This document shows positions 9,588 through 20,086 of a DNA stretch of 64,000 nt, in pieces. Positions within the stretch are counted from its first letter, which is position 1. Every line of letters begins with the position of its first letter. The notes beneath the pieces were generated by a model. It was given only the letters and a program-made list of their open reading frames with translations, did no database searches and was not told where the DNA came from. This stretch comes from Phymorhynchus buccinoides (lineage: Eukaryota > Mollusca > Gastropoda > Neogastropoda > Raphitomidae), in assembly GCA_017654935.2 (NCBI GenBank), contig CM065697.1:52096853-52160852 (forward strand). The letters are read 5' to 3'. Position numbers and translations under genes: made by a program.

Positions 9588-11220
9588 AGCTATCCACAAA
9601 AAGTTAAGGATCACTTGCAAACTAATTCATAACTTTCCAAATAAGAAAGCCAATGCGTTGAATTTTGGCCAACATTTAATTCAATGCTTTAGTGATAACG
9701 ATACACAATTGCCTTCAATTTCGAGCAATCGTTTGGTCTGTACATTTGATCAAAGTGGGTACGTATCGAAATTTGATTTCCCAAAGTCATTGAAATCACA
9801 AGACAGGGCATTCTGATGCTCCCAAAAGTTCAGTAATGCGTGTATCCGCCATGGCTGTTCTGGCACTCGACGCAGCGAGTCCTCATGGAGTTGACCAGGG
9901 TGGTGAAGATCCTCTGTGGAAGCGCCTGCCACTCAGCCTGCAGCATCTGGTAGAGGTGCTGGGCATCCCTGGGAGGGGGGTGGTTGCTCCTCACTTTGCG
10001 ATCCAGCTCATCCCAGAGGTTCTCAATCGGGTTGAGATCGGGACTGCATGCTGGCCACTCCATTCTGTTGACTCCAGACTGCTGCAGGAAGTCGTTGACC
10101 ACCCTTGCCCTGTGGGGGCGAGCGTTGTCATCCTGGTAGACAGCCGGCGGTCCCATCTGCTGCAGTGTAGGCACAGCCAGCGGTCGAAGGATCTCATCCC
10201 GGTATCGGAGGCCAGTCAGGTTACCCTGTACATGATACAAGGGTGTTCTGTGGTGAAGGCTGAAGGCCCCCCAGACCATTACAGAACCTCCACCAAAGGC
10301 CACCTTTTCTTGGACAGTGGCGTCAATAAAGCGTTCCCCTGGGCGCCTCCAGACCCTCAGTCGGCCGTCGTTGTGGTTCAGGGTGAAGCGTGATTCATCA
10401 CTGAACAGGACCTGGGACCATTGCTGACGTGTCCACCTCACGTGACGTCTGCAGAAGGCGCGGCGTGCTGCCCTATGGGCTGGAGTTAAGCGTGGCCGTA
10501 CAGCTGGGCGACGAGAACGGAGGTTAAACCCATGAAGGCGGTTCCGTATGGTCTGCTGGCTGATGTTGATGTTAGTAGCCACCCTCAGCTGCCTTCGAAT
10601 GATGCTGGAAGAGGCTGTTCTTGTCTGCAGGGCTTGTCGTTCAATGAGACGATCTTCACGTGGAGTTGTCTTCTTCGGTCGACCAGATCTGCGTCTTTCA
10701 TGGACCCTCCCAGTGGCTGTGAAGCGTTGAATCAGTCTGACAATGACCGAGATGGACACCTGAAGTCGCCTGGCCACTTCTCGCTTGGGAACACCATCTT
10801 GGAACCATGCAACAGCTCGTCCCCTATCCAACTCACTCAATTTTCGTCGTGGAGGCATTGTCAAATCAGGCCTAATACTGGTGGTATGTCTTCTTATAAA
10901 GCCAAGCAAGAGACAGCATCTCACACATAAACAGCAGTGCTTGCACGTGCATAATGGTTTTTCCATCTGGCTTGTGCAATGTGTTCATGCAGAACGATCC
11001 AAAACAAGGTCCTTTTTCGCAAGTTTCCGCTTTTTCTTTTGCTGCCCAGCTCAGTAATAGAGAATCACGTGCAATGTTTCCACTAACACAACATCGCCCA
11101 CTTACAGCTGAACAAGAATTCATAACAATTTGGCTTGACTGAGAAAAAAAGAACAGGAGCGAACGGAGTTTATTGCGCACCTGTTTTCTCATAGTGATCC
11201 TTAACTTTTTGTGAGTAGTG
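9588..11220 (-). mobile_element. Tc1-like DNA transposon, apparently complete
   Basis: Terminal inverted repeats of about 28 bp (inner part CACAAAAAGTTAAGGATCAC on both ends, outer eight bases less conserved) are flanked by TA at 9586-9587 and 11221-11222. The single gene inside is an unbroken transposase on the minus strand. The length of 1633 bp is normal for Tc1-like elements. It lies 170 bp downstream of the second GPCR exon, in a probable downstream intron of that gene. Confidence 0.93.
9830..10858 (-). CDS. Tc1-like transposase (DD34E), 342 aa, intact
   Basis: The protein would cut and paste its own element at TA dinucleotides. Residues 1-110 hold two helix-turn-helix units (GVPKREVARRL about 22-32) with a basic GRPKK at 59-63 between them, as in Tc1 paired-like domains. 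The catalytic triad is visible as D154 (LFSDESRF), D244 (YQDDNARPH) and E279 (DLNPIENLW), with 34 residues between the last two. I chose the ATG at 10858 (MPPRRKLSE) over the upstream one at 10966: it gives the usual ~340-aa length, and the extra 36 residues are cysteine-rich and not conserved-looking. There is no frameshift or internal stop, so the copy is young or selected. The family assignment is firm; activity is not shown. Confidence 0.93.
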   Translation of the reverse strand: MPPRRKLSELDRGRAVAWFQDGVPKREVARRLQVSISVIVRLIQRFTATGRVHERRRSGRPKKTTPREDRLIERQALQTRTASSSIIRRQLRVATNINISQQTIRNRLHGFNLRSRRPAVRPRLTPAHRAARRAFCRRHVRWTRQQWSQVLFSDESRFTLNHNDGRLRVWRRPGERFIDATVQEKVAFGGGSVMVWGAFSLHHRTPLYHVQGNLTGLRYRDEILRPLAVPTLQQMGPPAVYQDDNARPHRARVVNDFLQQSGVNRMEWPACSPDLNPIENLWDELDRKVRSNHPPPRDAQHLYQMLQAEWQALPQRIFTTLVNSMRTRCVECQNSHGGYTHY

Positions 11221-11297
11221 TATATATATATATATATATATATTGGTGATGACATAAAATTGTTATATGCCATCTTTTCTCTTCGTCTGTCTCTCCT

Positions 11298-11352
<55 letters not shown>

Positions 11353-11355
11353 CCC
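11221..11355. repeat. (TA)n and (CT)n microsatellites
   Basis: A TATATA run at 11221-11243 abuts the Tc1 end, which inserted into TA-rich DNA. A CT run spans about 11306-11352, just downstream of the GPCR splice donor on the minus strand. The translated RERERE extension of the GPCR frame comes from this intronic tract. Confidence 0.9.
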
Positions 11356-11393
11356 CTCTCTCTTAGTCTGTTTCTCAGTCTCTCCGTGTTTAC

Positions 11394-11559
11394 CTGCTTC
11401 CTGAAGTGTACGCTACCGAAGCAGTAAAAGAAAGCATTGAACGTGCTGTTGATGAAGACCGAGCTGATGCCGTAGGAAGGGATATTGGTCCAGCAGTTGG
11501 ACATGCTCTCATCCTCCTTCGTGCCCTTGCAAAGCACGGGAGGGTCATTGGCTAACACT
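11394..11559 (-). CDS. Orphan class A GPCR, second visible coding exon (end of TM6, ECL3, TM7, helix 8)
   Basis: This 166-bp exon is preceded on the minus strand by a pyrimidine tract and CCAG acceptor (11560-11563) and followed by CAG|GTAAAC (donor at 11391-11393). It completes the arginine codon begun in the 16032-17752 exon and then gives 55 codons in frame. They comprise VLANDPPVLC, an acidic third extracellular loop with two cysteines, TM7 with INSTFNAFFY in the NPxxY position (the usual proline is alanine), and GSVHFRKQ as helix 8. It ends in phase 0, so a further exon coding the C-terminal tail is required at lower coordinates; I could not identify it. The exon assignment is by eye from splice consensus and frame. 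Confidence 0.85.
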
Positions 11560-11944
11560 CTGGCCGGACAAATATGGAGGAGAAAAAAGTAAGAGTCGGT
11601 AGACTTCAACATATAAAACGCATGAATACGCAGGGAACATAGTTACAATAAACAAATAACACTAAACAATACTTTTTTTTCTACCCAGTCTTTGGGAATA
11701 ATAATAAGAAATAACAAATCATAGAAAAATCAGAGACAGACAGACAGATAGATAAACAAGATAGATAGACAGGCAGACAGACAGACTTCAAGAGAGTAAA
11801 TAGAATGAATTTCACTTTTATATTAGCATGTTCAAATTTCGTTAAACAAAGTTCAAAACACGCAAAACAATGAGAACCCTTCAAATATTTCCCCAATTTA
11901 TTAACCAGGGTTTGCTAAATCAAATGGTAATAATACAAGTATAG

Positions 11945-13412
11945 GTAAAACAAACAAGGTGAAGGGAAAAGTACCTGAGAGGGGGGGGGGGGCAACCGAC
12001 GTTTCGTGTCATAAACACTTCGACTGGGAATGCAGGAAAACTTGACTGGAAGGCTTTTTTATATTTGAAGTGAGTGAGCACAGTTCAAGACTTGAAAGGG
12101 CAGTGGTTGAAGAAGTGGGCAGCACTGGGATGGAAAAGTGATTACAGTTCACAGCGGGGAAGTGTGGGGAGTAGTGGGATGGGAAAAAGGGGTGTGTGTG
12201 TGAATACAGTTCTCAAGTTGGGGGCAAAAAGAAAGGGTCAGGGTAGGGTGAGAAGGGAGGTTGAAGGAGTAGAGGCGTGGGGGGGGGGGGGGGGATGGAG
12301 TGGGGAGTGGGAGATGAAGTTTGGATGAGGTGTTATTCCCTGACATTGAGTCCTTGTGGACTCAAGGTGCCAAGGCAGTTGACTCTCCATGAATGTTCTG
12401 TATTGTCCCTCCTTACGTCCGTTTCGCCATATGACTGCTACCCTGATGAATGACAAGTTGTGGTGGTCGGAGTTGAAATGGTTTGCCACAGGAGTGTCTC
12501 TTCTTGTGAGAATGCTGTCTCTGTGCTCTTTGAAACGTTCATTGAGAGTTCTGTAGGTTTCGCCCACATACATCATTTGGCAAAGAGTGCAGGTTAGAAC
12601 ATAGACAACATTTGGCGTCTGGCAGGTAAAGTGAGATTTCACGTGAAAGGTATGACTGGAGGGGCCCCGAACCGTAGTTGTTGGGTTAAGGAAGAGGCAG
12701 GTTTTACATTTCGGTTTCTTGCACGGGAAGTTGCCTGGATGGATTGTGGGGCACGAGGGATGGAAGGCGGAGTGCACTAAGTGGTCACCAAGGTTTTTGT
12801 CCCTTTTGAAGGCCACCATCGGTGGTTGACTGAATGTGCTCTGGAGGGCTGGGTCTTCCTTCAAGATAGTGAAGTTACGGAGCAGAATGTCTTTCACAGG
12901 TAAATTGTGTGGATGGTAGGTCAGGGTCACGATACAGCGATCAGTGTCTGTGGTCTCCCTTTCTTTGTTTTGTAGGAGTTGGTGCCTGGGGAAGGACTGT
13001 GCTCGTTCCATGGCTGCCTGTACTGTGGCTGATGGGTAGCCTCTGGCAGTGAAGAAGGTAGCCATATTTTCTGCCTCCTTGGCATAGTCCTCATCAGTGC
13101 CACAAAGTCTGCGGAGTCTCAGAAATTGGGAGAAGGGGATGCTTTTTTTCATGGATGGGGGGTGGCTCGATGAAAACATGAGATAAGAATGAGAATCCGT
13201 TGGTTTGTAGTGCACTGTTGTGTGGAGGCACTGCGAAGTGCTCTGAATACTGATTTTGATGTCTAGGAATGAGACGGAAGAATCGGAGATCTCATGTGTG
13301 AACTTGAGAGATGGGTGAAAACTACTGGCATAGTCAATAAAGCTAAGTATTTCTTGTCTGAGAAGAGTAGTGTTCCCGATGCAGTCGTCTATAAACCTTT
13401 TGAAGACGGACG
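11945..13412 (-). mobile_element. Penelope-like retroelement copy A, 5'-truncated (partial RT plus GIY-YIG)
   Basis: The minus-strand frame first reads antisense tail of the neighbouring copy. Element sequence starts at VFKRFIDDCIG, the catalytic palm motif of Penelope RT, so the element is cut inside the RT. It continues with SFLDIKI, the signature YKPTDSHSYL and KKSIPFSQFLRLRRLC, a linker CKKPKCKTC cysteine motif, and the GIY-YIG nuclease (VVYVLTCTLC, MYVGETYRTLNERFKEHRDS). The 3' part ends in low-complexity C/G-rich DNA and a terminus containing GACACGAAACGTCGGTTGCC (reverse complement, near 11990). Disrupted after MESQL. It is non-autonomous; the family identification is confident from motifs. 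Confidence 0.9.
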
Positions 13413-14665
13413 GCGAAACGGACGTAAGGAGGGACAATACAGAAAATTCATGGAGAGTCAACTGATCCAACGCCTTGGCACCTTGAGTCCACAAGGACTC
13501 AATGTTAGGGAGTAACACCTCATCCAAAACTTCATCTCCCACTCCCCCCCCCCCCCCCCCCCACGCCTCTACTCCTTCAACCTCCCTTCTCACCCTACCC
13601 TGACCCTTTCTTTTTGCCCCCAACTTGAGTGACCCTGACCTACCATCCACACAATTTACCTGTGAAAGACTTTCTGCTCCGTAACTTCACTATCCTGAAG
13701 GAAGACCCAGCCCTCCAGAGCACATTCAGTCAACCACCGATGGTGGCCTTCAAAAGGGACAAAAACCTTGGTGACCACTTAGTGCACTCCGCCTTCCATC
13801 CCTCGTGCCCCACAATCCATCCAGGCAACTTCCTGTGCAAGAAACCGAAATGTAAAACCTGCCCCTTCCTTAACCCAACAACTACGGTTCGGGGCCCCTC
13901 CAGTCATACCTTTCACGTGAAATCTCACTTTACCTGCCAGACGCCAAATGTTGTCTATGTTCTAACCTGCACTCTTTGCCAAATGATGTATGTGGGCGAA
14001 ACCTACAGAACTCTCAATGAACGTTTCAAAGAGCACAGAGACAGCATTCTCACAAGAAGAGACACTCCTGTGGCAAACCATTTCAACTCCGACCACCACA
14101 ACTTGTCATTCATCAGGGTAGCAGTCATATATGGCGAAACGAACGTAAGGAGGGACAATACAGAACATTCATGGAGAGTCAATTGATCCAACGCCTTGGC
14201 ACCTTGAGTCCACAAGGACTCAATGTCAGGGAGTAACACCTCATCCAAAACTTCATCTCCCACTCCCCCCTCCCTCCCCCCCCCACCCCCCCTCCCTCCT
14301 CCCCCCCCCCACGCCTCTACTCCTTCAACCTCCCTTCTCACCCTACCCTGACCCTTTCTTTTTGCCCCCAACTTGAGTGACCCTGACCTACCATCCACAC
14401 AATTGAGAACTGTATTCACCCCCCCCCCCCTTTTTCCATCCCACTACTCCCCACACTTCCCCGCTGTGAACTGTAATCACTTTTCCATCCCAGTGCTGCC
14501 CACTTCTTCAACCACTGCCCTTTCAAGTCTTGAACTGTGCTCACTCACTTCAAATATAAAAAAAGCCTTCCAGTCAAGTTTTCCTGCATTCCCAGTCGAA
14601 GTGTTTATGACACGAAACGTCGGTTGCCCCCCCTCTCAGGTACTTTTCCCTTCACCTTGTTTTTT
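13407..14665 (+). mobile_element. Penelope-like copy B (GIY-YIG and 3' end) with partial upstream tail, inverted to copy A
   Basis: On the plus strand a 3'-end segment (about 13407-13628) is joined directly to a second, longer truncated copy (13629-14665) of the same element. That frame gives LTYHPHNLPVKDFLLRNF, the CKKPKCKTC motif and the same GIY-YIG domain as copy A. This partial-tandem layout (terminal repeat followed by truncated body) is typical of Penelope-like elements. A patch from the coding region, GTGACCCTGACCTACCATCC and the next bases, reappears inside the 3' tail at about 14378-14405 but is absent from copy A's tail, which suggests template switching. Copies A and B form a long inverted repeat. 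Confidence 0.85.
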
Positions 14666-14932
14666 TACCTATTCATTTCAAAAGTACAGCAGTCACTACT
14701 TCATCTTTAAACAAAAATAATACAAGTGATGCGATGCATTTTACATAGAAATTCAAACTGTGGAAACCTTATCAATTCTGTCATGAAAATCTACATAAAT
14801 GAACAAAAGTATTCCAAGTCATAGATGTTATTATTTTGAGAAGACCAAACGCTCGTAACGAAACACTTTTTAAAAAGAAACGAAATGAACTCTGGTATTT
14901 TTTATCATGGATAAGAACCTTAGAATTACAGA

Positions 14933-15748
14933 GTGAAAATGCTTTCCGACTGTGGGGTAGTCATGTTTTCTGTACATTGCAAACCGACCCATACTGACCA
15001 ATACCTACACTTCCAGTCAAACCACTCTCTACAACACAAACGCTCAGTTGCCAAAACCCTCCTACACAGAGCTAAAACCCATTGCACTACGGAAAAGAGC
15101 AGATTGAAAGAAGAACGTCATGTCAAGACAGCGCTCCGGGCCAATGGTTACCCGCCCTGGATAGTTAACGCCCCAGGGCCGAAACAAAAACAACCTACTG
15201 AAAGAAAGTCCACCACCATCAACATGCCGTATGTGAAAGGGACATCGGAACGCCTCTCACGAACTTTTAGCCAACATGACGTTCAGTTATTGCATAAGCC
15301 TGTAAACTCCATCAGGTCACAGTTAACAAGGGTAAAGGACAAGACGGAAACAGAGAAAAGAGCGGTGTTGTGTACCATAATTATACAGTGTGAGGAGTGT
15401 AATGGTGACTGTATTGGAGAGACTGGCAGGCCAGTAAAAACTAGGCAAGAAGAACATACTTCCAGAGCGTCCTCTGCATTTTATGAACATTTAACAACTA
15501 CCCACCATACCAACAAATTTCAAACCACCATCATCTCAACTGAGTCACAATTCACTAGAAGAAAAATCAAAGAAGCCATAGAGATAAGGGAAAGGAGGCC
15601 AAGTCTCAACAGAGACCTAGGGTATGACTTGCCCCCTATCTACAGTCTCCTCCTGAACAGTACTCACCCCACAAATGACAGCTCAGTGGACAAAACCAAC
15701 AGCTCCCACCACAGCCAGTCAGACAAGGTTGAAAAAGACAAGCAGTAG
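14933..15748 (+). pseudogene. Second Penelope-like element family, 5'-truncated C-terminal part
   Basis: A 271-aa open frame begins near VHCKPTHTDQYL, the Penelope KPTHTDxYL signature, followed by NHSLQHKRSV and a GYP-type motif. A GIY-YIG-like nuclease follows (CTIIIQCEECNGDCIGETGR, then TRQEEH). Sequence and cysteine layout differ clearly from copies A and B, so this is another family. Most of the RT, including the catalytic palm, is missing upstream, so it is a truncated relic despite the open frame. It lies in the GPCR intron, antisense to the gene. Confidence 0.85.
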
Positions 15749-15884
15749 CTTGTTGAAAATGACTAAAGGTGTTTTTATTTTATTTTTCTTTATTTAAATG
15801 ACTGTGTGCAAGAACACAAGAAAACACTTAGAATAATGGTTATTCAGCAGTTTTTGCAGAAGGATAAGATATCGCCCTTTCAGC

Positions 15885-15885
<1 letters not shown>

Positions 15886-15930
<45 letters not shown>

Positions 15931-15949
15931 ACACACACACACACACACA
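15886..15949 (+). repeat. (CA)n microsatellite near the GPCR splice donor
   Basis: An ACACAC run lies about 80-145 bp inside the intron from the exon boundary at 16032. Read-through translation of it produces a VCVCVC tail that is not part of the receptor. Confidence 0.95.
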
Positions 15950-16031
15950 CGTGCGCACGAGCACAAACACACATACACACACACAAGACTCCCTCCTCCC
16001 CCTCTCTTTCTGCCCCACAGATGCTGCTGAC

Positions 16032-17752
16032 CTGCTGAAGAAGTGAGGCATCCACGTCAGGATGAAGAGGATGACGATGACGATCATGGTGTTGCGGGAC
16101 GACCTGCGGATGTGGTCCAGGCGGTACAGGGTCAGCAGGGCTTCTTCCTTCAGCTGCTCCTGCTGCAGAGCGAAGATGGTTCCGGACCTCAGTCTTCCGG
16201 GATCCTGCGCCATGGAGAAGCGCGTCTGTGGCGGATCTTTGAGCGGTTCCTTGGTGACACTCTTGTGCTTGACGCTGGTGTTGATGGCGCCCTTGTCCAC
16301 CACCTGATCGTAGTCGCCCATAGTCTTGGGCGTGGTCACCATGGAATCCGTGGTAATGTGGGGAGACGTCGGGGACTGAGCCGAGCTGCTCTTGACCACA
16401 CCAGGCTGCTTGAGGATGGCGGGCGGGTCGTTGGCTGACACGTTTGTATTGAGATTGGTGGCGAAACTGGGCAGTATGGAAACGACATTCGCATTGGGGC
16501 TGCTAGTGGCCCCGACCTCCATGGAGGAGGTGACGCCGGTGCTGGATAGGCTGGGGTCTTCACGCACCTTCTCCAGAGGCTGAGCTCGGGCCAGCAGGGG
16601 CGATGTCTTGGCTTTGTCCGACGTGACGTCCACGGTCTTGGCGAAGGAGCCGAACCCTCTCTGGCTGATGAAGGAACTCATGTTCACGCTCTCCTTGGAT
16701 TCCGACTCCTCCGCTGCGAAGAAGTTGGAAATGGCGTTGCTGAGTTTCTTCATCCGGGTCTTCTTCTTTCCGCTGGGATCCGTCTGAGTCATCTCCCCTT
16801 CTGGCCGGGGCTGGTGAAGCCTCTCGGCGAACGTGAGGCCCGCCGCCTCCCCCACCTCCCGCACGTGGGACATCCTCTTGACCATGGTGCTCACGGACGA
16901 CCTCTGTCCTTCCTCGTAGATGTACATGTACTTGCTGGGCGGGGGTGGGTTTTCCAGCATGTCGGTGATCTCCGCCTTGATGTCCCGAGTCAGGACGTGG
17001 ATCTTGTAGCCGATGGTGCTGTAGGAGTACATCAGCAGGCCCAGGCTGACGAAGAAGGTGACGCCCACCGTCGCGTTGTAGGCCACGGGGTAGATGGTGC
17101 CCTCGTACGCTTTATCCACCCAGCATATATTCACAATGCCAACGTAGGATGGCCGTTTCGCGATGCCAAACATGGGCGCGAAGGGAACGGAGACCAGCGC
17201 CGACAAGAAGACGGCCAGACCTACGTTATAAAAGGAGCGCAGCCTGTCCGTTTCCTTGAAGGACGGGTTGTTGACCCGCCTCAGGCGGTCCAGGGCCAGC
17301 AGGAGGACGATGAAGCTGGACAGGTTGGTGGTCAGTGACACCACCATGAAGATGAGGCGGCACACGGAGGCATGAAGGAAGCTATAGGCGTTGAGCACCT
17401 TGAAGATGAACAGCGGGATTCCCACCAACGTGGCACACATGTCCGACACGCTCAGAGTGACCAGGTAGGAGCGGATGGCGCTGGAGGGAAAGCGCTTGAG
17501 GAAAACCATGGTGACCACGGTGTTAACAATGCCACCCACCATCATCATCAGCACCATCACAAACACCAGCGGACCCCGGCTGATCATGGAGTCTCCCGTC
17601 AGGTACTTCTGGTTTTTGTAGTCTTGTTCATCCAGGGCACTCCAAGTATATGTGATCATGGTGTTCTCTTGGCTGCGTTCAGCATTCAGAGGCAGCGTTG
17701 TGGTGGCCAGACTAGTGTGGCCAGGGTCCATAGTGCTGTTCAAAGCTGGCAT
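16032..17752 (-). CDS. Orphan rhodopsin-like (class A) GPCR, first visible coding exon (TM1 to most of TM6)
   Basis: The exon codes 573 residues plus two bases of an Arg codon. An extracellular N-terminus of about 60 residues has N-glycosylation site NST at 5. TM1 is about 61-85 (N77 in VGGIVN), TM2 97-120 (LSVSD, D104), TM3 131-155 (C131, then DRL at 155-157 in place of DRY), TM4 172-196, ECL2 with C210, and TM5 222-248. A very long third intracellular loop (about 250-552) is rich in Ser, Thr and basic residues, and TM6 starts at 553 with FILTWMPHFF in the CWxP position. The start ATG at 17752 is the first in frame; a possible CAG acceptor 35-40 bp upstream suggests a 5' untranslated intron. 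It would signal through a G protein at the plasma membrane. The ligand is unknown; amine or peptide receptor-like by general features only. Confidence 0.9.
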
Positions 17753-17789
17753 GCTGCTCGCTCTGATGTCCGTCCGCCACCAGATGTTT

Positions 17790-19040
17790 TAAAATCTGCA
17801 CACAAGTATTTGTATTCAGGCTGACAGACAGGCATACTGACACACCGACAGATACTTACTTGATGCACAAAGCAACATCTGGGCTATAATATATGCTTTT
17901 CAATAGGACCTAAGGCTAGTCCCTTTGCCCCGTTCTCCCTGCATGGCCAATGTATACACTAAAACATTCAGTGTTCAGTGTTCTCTCTCTTTCTTCGATG
18001 CTTTCTTGTGGTGTTCGTTTACACTTTTTTCCACATAGTCTTTATCATAATTGTTCTGGCTGCTCTTTCATTTGCTTCATTTGATATCTTCTTTGTATAT
18101 CAATAATGTAGGTGTGAAAGGGCAATCGGCAAGAAGCTCTTTGCAGTTAACCCATTCGGTCGTCGATAACACAATCTTATTCACATTTTCCCTGTCTGTC
18201 GGTCTGTCTTTTTCTATGCTCCCCCCTCCCCCGTACCCCCCCCCCCCCCTACTCCTCCATCTCTCTGGCAACATTTGTAAGGCTGGATTGGATTGGTCAC
18301 TCACTGACCAAACAATCTTCGTGAGTGGCCAGCTGTCCACCCACCCCCTCCCCACCCTCACTTTCCCCTACTCCACCCCTTAGGGGGCCTGCTAAAAGTG
18401 CTCCCCGTCTCGCCCTCTTCCTTTCTGTCTGTCTGTCTCTGTTTCTGAGTTTGTCTCTCTGTGTCTTTTCCTTTGTTTTGTTTTCAGTATGCCTTTCTCC
18501 CAGATTATTGATCTCCTTCTCTCTGTCTCACTTTCTTCCTGTCTCTCTCTGTCTGTCTCCCCCTCTTTCTGTGCCTGTCCACGTATTTTGTTTGTTTCTT
18601 TTCTTGGCTATGTCTTTCTTTTCTGTCTGTCTCTCTGTCTCACTCACTTCCTGTAACCGTGTCTTGCTCTACTTCTGTATCGTCCTGACTGGGTCTCTTC
18701 CATTTAGAAGCCTGTCTGTCTGATTCTCTCTTAAATACGCATTTAAAACAAAACAAAAACACAAACGTTCTGTATTCTGAACTTGTGTATAAGCTCCGAG
18801 TTAACACCCTATTAAATACAGAACGTTGTTTATCTTTAGAACCAGGAGAGCATTACCTCCGGCTTAATTACGCCGCGACTATTGACTGAAACTGAGTCAA
18901 GTAACGGTTATTTGGTTTATTTTTCTACGTCTGTAAGAAGAAATCTTGTTCATTCATACGTCCTATTTTCTTATTTTACAGATTCTACGAATTTCTTCCC
19001 ATCTGGATGAACGATTATAAGCCTGCCAGCGAAGGAAATA
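17790..19040. other. Upstream flank of the GPCR gene, CT-rich
   Basis: This stretch would contain the GPCR promoter and 5' exon(s), but I cannot place them. It holds imperfect CTGT/CT pyrimidine-rich stretches (about 18415-18730) and a C-run near 18236-18250. A 2-copy motif CGTTCTGTATTCTGA / its reverse (CAGAACG) surrounds about 18768-18826. No other gene was recognised. Confidence 0.4.
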
Positions 19041-19052
19041 TCGCGCCAGCGC

Positions 19053-19058
<6 letters not shown>

Positions 19059-19095
<37 letters not shown>

Positions 19096-19163
19096 TGTGC
19101 ATTAGTATAATATGTGTGTCTGTGCACGCGTACTCGCGCGTATGCTTATATGTGTGTGTTCAT

Positions 19164-19245
<82 letters not shown>
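19059..19245 (+). repeat. (GT)n then (GA)n microsatellites
   Basis: A GT run at about 19059-19092 and a long GA run at about 19168-19245 are separated by a GT-rich stretch with CGCGCG islands. Confidence 0.95.
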
Positions 19246-19246
<1 letters not shown>

Positions 19247-19259
19247 AGCTTAGTTTCTC

Positions 19260-19990
19260 ACCTTGGTTGGTTCAGGCTTTCTTATATATAGCTATTACCT
19301 CAGCTTTTTTCCAATCCTCTGGGATTTCTCCCCCTTCAATAGTTTTACTAGATAGTTTAGTCAATGGTACATTTAAGACACTTGCTAATTCTTTTAGCAC
19401 TCTGGCTGGTATTTTATCTGGTCCCTGAGCTTTGGAAGCATCAAGATTTTGAAGTTTCTTCTTTACAATGTCTTCATTTATTTTAATGTCTTCTAATTTA
19501 TTTCCATTAGATTTTGATTTTTGTTCAATCACAGGTATTGTAGTTGTATCTTCTCTTGTAAATACACCTGAAAAGAAGTCATTTGGCGTATTAGCTTTAT
19601 CTTCGTCTGTTGTGGCCATATCCCCATTTTCTTTTTTTTAAGGCTCTAATTCCTGTTGACATTTTTAACTTTTCTTGAACATACTTCCAAAAGTACTTCG
19701 AGTTTGTTTTACATTGATTTGCAAGTTTCCTTTAATAAGCTTTTTTAGTTTTTGTATTTTCTTTTTTATATTTATCTGTCTCTTTAATATATTTAAAGTA
19801 GAAGTAGTTTTGTCCTTTTCTCTTTTTCTTTTTCTTTTTTGGATGGTTTTGTCCTGATAAATCTCTGAAATGCATTGCATTTCTTCTTCACTGCCTTAAG
19901 ATATTTTTTATTTAACCAAAGTGGCTTATATCTTGAAGTGTTTTGATTATTTACCTTTGGAACGTGAAACAAGGGTGTCGTTTCCAATGC
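19260..19990 (-). pseudogene. Decayed CR1/jockey-type LINE fragment (linker and RT N-terminal region)
   Basis: Three minus-strand frames in order give KPLWLNKKYLKAVKKKCNAFQRF, the link between endonuclease and RT, then a lysine-rich stretch, then LQNLDASKAQGPDKIPARVL and IPEDWKKAEVIAIYKK, which are the opening RT motifs of CR1/L2/RTE-like LINEs. The frame changes at least twice (near 19620-19660 and 19800-19870), and the catalytic FADD region is absent. It is a dead internal fragment, bounded below by the GA repeat and above by the 20087 repeat. Confidence 0.85.
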
Positions 19991-20086
19991 GGTCCGGCTG
20001 GAAAGCAGCCGCGCTTGAGCCGCGCTAACGCGGCTTATCTAGCCCTAGCACGGCTCACTTCGTGTGTTGCGTTTCCCGTAGTTTTT

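Larger units (their letters stand above)
11560..16031 (-). other. Intron of the GPCR gene, loaded with Penelope-like elements
   Basis: The donor is AG|GTCAGC (boundary at 16031/16032) and the acceptor CCAG|AG (11560/11559). It is 4472 bp long and interrupts the receptor inside TM6. It contains a GACA/GATA microsatellite (about 11735-11785), two head-to-head Penelope-like copies (11945-14665), a different Penelope-like fragment (14933-15748) and a CA repeat close to the donor (15886-15949). No host coding sequence was seen inside. Confidence 0.8.

Noticed and set aside
10872..11612. 246-aa frame joining TM7 to RERERE and further sequence
   Set aside because: Only 11394-11559 is receptor exon; the rest is intronic CT repeat and transposon end.
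12238..12360. C-terminal proline-rich extension of the Penelope frame
   Set aside because: Translation of the C-rich 3' tail, not protein domain.
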